Part shown: positions 63,001 to 64,000 of the stretch, piece by piece | Position numbering within the stretch: position 1 is the stretch's first letter | Layout: every line of letters begins with the position of its first letter | Source of the DNA: JALJPB01 sp963933115 | Lineage (GTDB): Bacteria; Pseudomonadota; Gammaproteobacteria; Enterobacterales; Alteromonadaceae | Reading direction: 5' to 3' | Length of the DNA: 64,000 nt | Assembly (NCBI GenBank): GCA_963933115.1 | Contig: CAWVSL010000005.1 | Span: forward strand, 51,850 to 115,849 | Position numbers and translations under genes: made by a program | Notes under the pieces: generated by a model | Databases searched by the model: none | The model's input: only the letters and a program-made list of their open reading frames with translations | Told to the model about the DNA's origin: nothing

Positions 63001-64000
63001 TTAAACGATGGCTGGACAATCAAACAAGCCAATAAAACACCAATAACGGTAGCCGAGCCACAAGTAAAGGTGGTTGAAAAAATTGTTGAGGTAGAGCGTA
63101 TTGTCGAAGTAGAAAAAATTATTTATTTAAATACCGATGGGAGTGTTGCTGATGTCAATGCTCTAGCAAGCCAATCATCTTCAAGTCGACCACCTTTAAC
63201 CTTGTCACCTTCCGGTAATAGTGAGATAGCGGCCAGTATTGAACGAAGTGTTAGTCAGTTTGTTGAACATCAACAGCAATTATTACATGTGCATGAGCAA
63301 TACATGCAAGGGCCAAAAGATTACGCTGCTACGTTCGATAAAGTATTAACTGGGCAAAAAGAAGGTGAATTATCTGAGAGTGTAGACCGAACCTTAAGTA
63401 TGTACCATGACTTCCAATCAGCAACATTACGTGTTCATGAACAATACTTAAATAATCAGACGGAGAATATGGCCGCTATGCTGTCACCGTTGCAAATGGA
63501 TGTTGAAACAGCTCCTGTTGTGTTTGATAAAGTAGCCGCTGAAATGCCTCTGGCTAAACCCGTAGTCGATGTGCCGACAACAATGACTGCACATACTGCT
63601 GTGAATAACACCCCTGCAGCAATTCAAACAATGTCAACTAGTGCACCTGTTATCGACTTGGTTGTTGACGCACCATGTTCATCTTTTGACTTACAACAAA
63701 TTCAAACCGTGATGATGGCGGTCGTTGCTGAGAAAACGGGTTACCCAACTGAAATGCTTGAGCTTGAAATGGACATGGAAGCCGATTTGGGTATCGACTC
63801 AATTAAACGCGTTGAAATCCTCGGTGCAGTGCAAGAAACTATTTCAGACCTGCCAGAGCTGAACCCGGAAGATTTAGCCGAGCTGCGCACCTTAGGTGAA
63901 ATCGTTAGCTACATGCAATCTAAAGTTTCAGTAACAGCGCCTAAAGCTGAGGCAATAACTGCAAATGCTTCAATAGAAGAAGTTGCAGTGGCAAGTGTTT
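60028..64000 (+). CDS. pfaA: Polyunsaturated fatty acid synthase subunit PfaA (partial, 3' end beyond window)
   Basis: Multidomain anaerobic PUFA synthase (EPA/DHA-type) subunit; 1324 codons are seen. The ketosynthase (about 34-490) has nucleophile Cys235 (DAACASS), His370 (EAHGTGT) and His410 (GHTKAAAG). The malonyl-CoA acyltransferase (about 612-915) has Ser713 in GHSFGE and His823 (AFHTPL). A Val/Glu-rich helical stretch (about 1015-1033) and a linker with two VHEQY segments follow. The first ACP has phosphopantetheine site Ser1258 (LGIDSIKR). Further ACPs and the ketoreductase lie past the edge. GGAG precedes ATG 60028. Confidence 0.95.
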   Translation, partial: MVEKSMAKKNTLPKADVEKNSADEQQFNSRLQECPIAIVGMASIFADAKNLEDYWDNIFDSVDSIEDVPSDRWAIDDYYNSDPKVADKTYCKRGGFLPEIDFDPMEFGLPPNILELTDIAQLLSLVVARDVLNDAGIGDGSGYDRNKVGITLGVGGGQKQISPLTARLQGPVLEKVLKASGVDSDDRAMIIEKFKKAYIDWEENSFPGMLGNVIAGRIANRFDFGGTNCVVDAACASSLAAIKLAISDLLEHRSEVMISGGVCCDNSPFMYMSFSKTPAFTTNEDIRPFDNDSKGMMIGEGIGMMAFKRLEDAERDGDKVYAVLKGIGTSSDGRFKSIYAPRPDGQAKALKRAYDDAGFEPKSCGLIEAHGTGTKAGDAAEFSGLLKHFSLNNDQKQHIALGSVKSQIGHTKAAAGAAGMIKAVLALHHKVLPATIHIDQPNSALDIENSPMYLNNETRPWMAREDSQPRRAGISSFGFGGTNYHMVLEEYRPTAVGQYRLNTVPQAILITASNEQDLIKALADWQTKLSVELDSQPYVFNALVTENTLQTPVEKLARCGFVAKSASEAIKMIDAALKQFRANTGTNLTSEGWSLPTGIYYRKTGLAVVGKVVALFSGQGSQYVNMGRELACNFPSVMQAAQAMDSEFTHAGLGQLTPTTYPIPVFSDAARKAQDEALRLTQHAQPAIGTLSVGLYKTFTNAGFKADFTAGHSFGELTALWAAGVFNDSDYIMLARSRGQAMAAPIGSSETSPVDTGTMIAVVGSPTNVADDIKNITDISIANYNSNNQVVVAGVTSQIAIAIDRLKAKGYKVVPLPVSAAFHTPLVGHAQKPFAAAIDNAKFNKPLVPVYSNGSAKVHSNKPADIKKALKSHILEPVHFNEEIDNIYADGGRVFIEFGPKNVLTKLVENILKDKGDVVTMAVNANPKKSADRQMREAAVQMAVLGLELNDIDPYSAVKRPLAPVEMSLLSMKLTGASYVSPKTKKAFDDGLNDGWTIKQANKTPITVAEPQVKVVEKIVEVERIVEVEKIIYLNTDGSVADVNALASQSSSSRPPLTLSPSGNSEIAASIERSVSQFVEHQQQLLHVHEQYMQGPKDYAATFDKVLTGQKEGELSESVDRTLSMYHDFQSATLRVHEQYLNNQTENMAAMLSPLQMDVETAPVVFDKVAAEMPLAKPVVDVPTTMTAHTAVNNTPAAIQTMSTSAPVIDLVVDAPCSSFDLQQIQTVMMAVVAEKTGYPTEMLELEMDMEADLGIDSIKRVEILGAVQETISDLPELNPEDLAELRTLGEIVSYMQSKVSVTAPKAEAITANASIEEVAVASV

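Overview
This 64 kb AT-rich window looks like a chromosome segment of a cold-adapted marine gammaproteobacterium of the Colwellia/Thalassotalea kind. The evidence is a polyunsaturated fatty acid synthase locus (pfaE, pfaR, pfaA), sodium-coupled transport (NhaD, an NSS transporter), and standard gammaproteobacterial blocks: argR/mdh, ispB/rplU-rpmA-obgE, and lptD-surA-pdxA-rsmA-apaG-apaH. The assignment is inference from gene content; no rRNA or tRNA gene is present. No prophage, CRISPR array or intact insertion sequence was seen.

Layout. 1-3124 (minus): a 2-oxoacid dehydrogenase E2 (cut by the window edge) and a fused E1 alpha-beta subunit. 3370-7581: RND efflux adaptor and pump. 7778-9609: nhaD and a divergent 56-residue protein, with two inverted repeats between them. 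9622-13089: acyltransferase, seven-iron ferredoxin and a FAD-dependent dehydrogenase. 13241-15253: an aldehyde dehydrogenase-TetR operon with a candidate operator. 15526-19026: a GCS2-type amide ligase, an AstE-type metallohydrolase and a formyltransferase, all on the minus strand; this is the most suggestive uncharacterised small-molecule pathway here. 19499-28804: folD, yacL, a second RND pair, an NSS transporter, an rRNA-type methyltransferase and a LysE exporter.

28805-29746 is a gene graveyard: it holds a decayed M49 peptidase fragment and another degraded coding-like stretch. Next come DUF3581, a GIY-YIG protein, arfB, DUF2797, glnK-amtB (with recognisable NtrC and sigma-54 sites), a DyP peroxidase, argR and mdh. 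37557-41904 holds a PqiA-like protein, ispB, rplU, rpmA, obgE and folA. 42260-49014 is the outer-membrane biogenesis / ribosome maturation operon. 49189-51840 is amgK-murU-djlA (cell-wall recycling and a co-chaperone). rluA and rapA follow on the minus strand.

From 55953 to the end the theme is acyl metabolism: an acyl-CoA dehydrogenase, then pfaE (phosphopantetheinyl transferase) divergent from pfaR-pfaA. PfaE would activate the ACP domains of the PUFA synthase. PfaR, a protein of transposase ancestry, would regulate the operon. pfaA runs off the right edge just after its first ACP domain.
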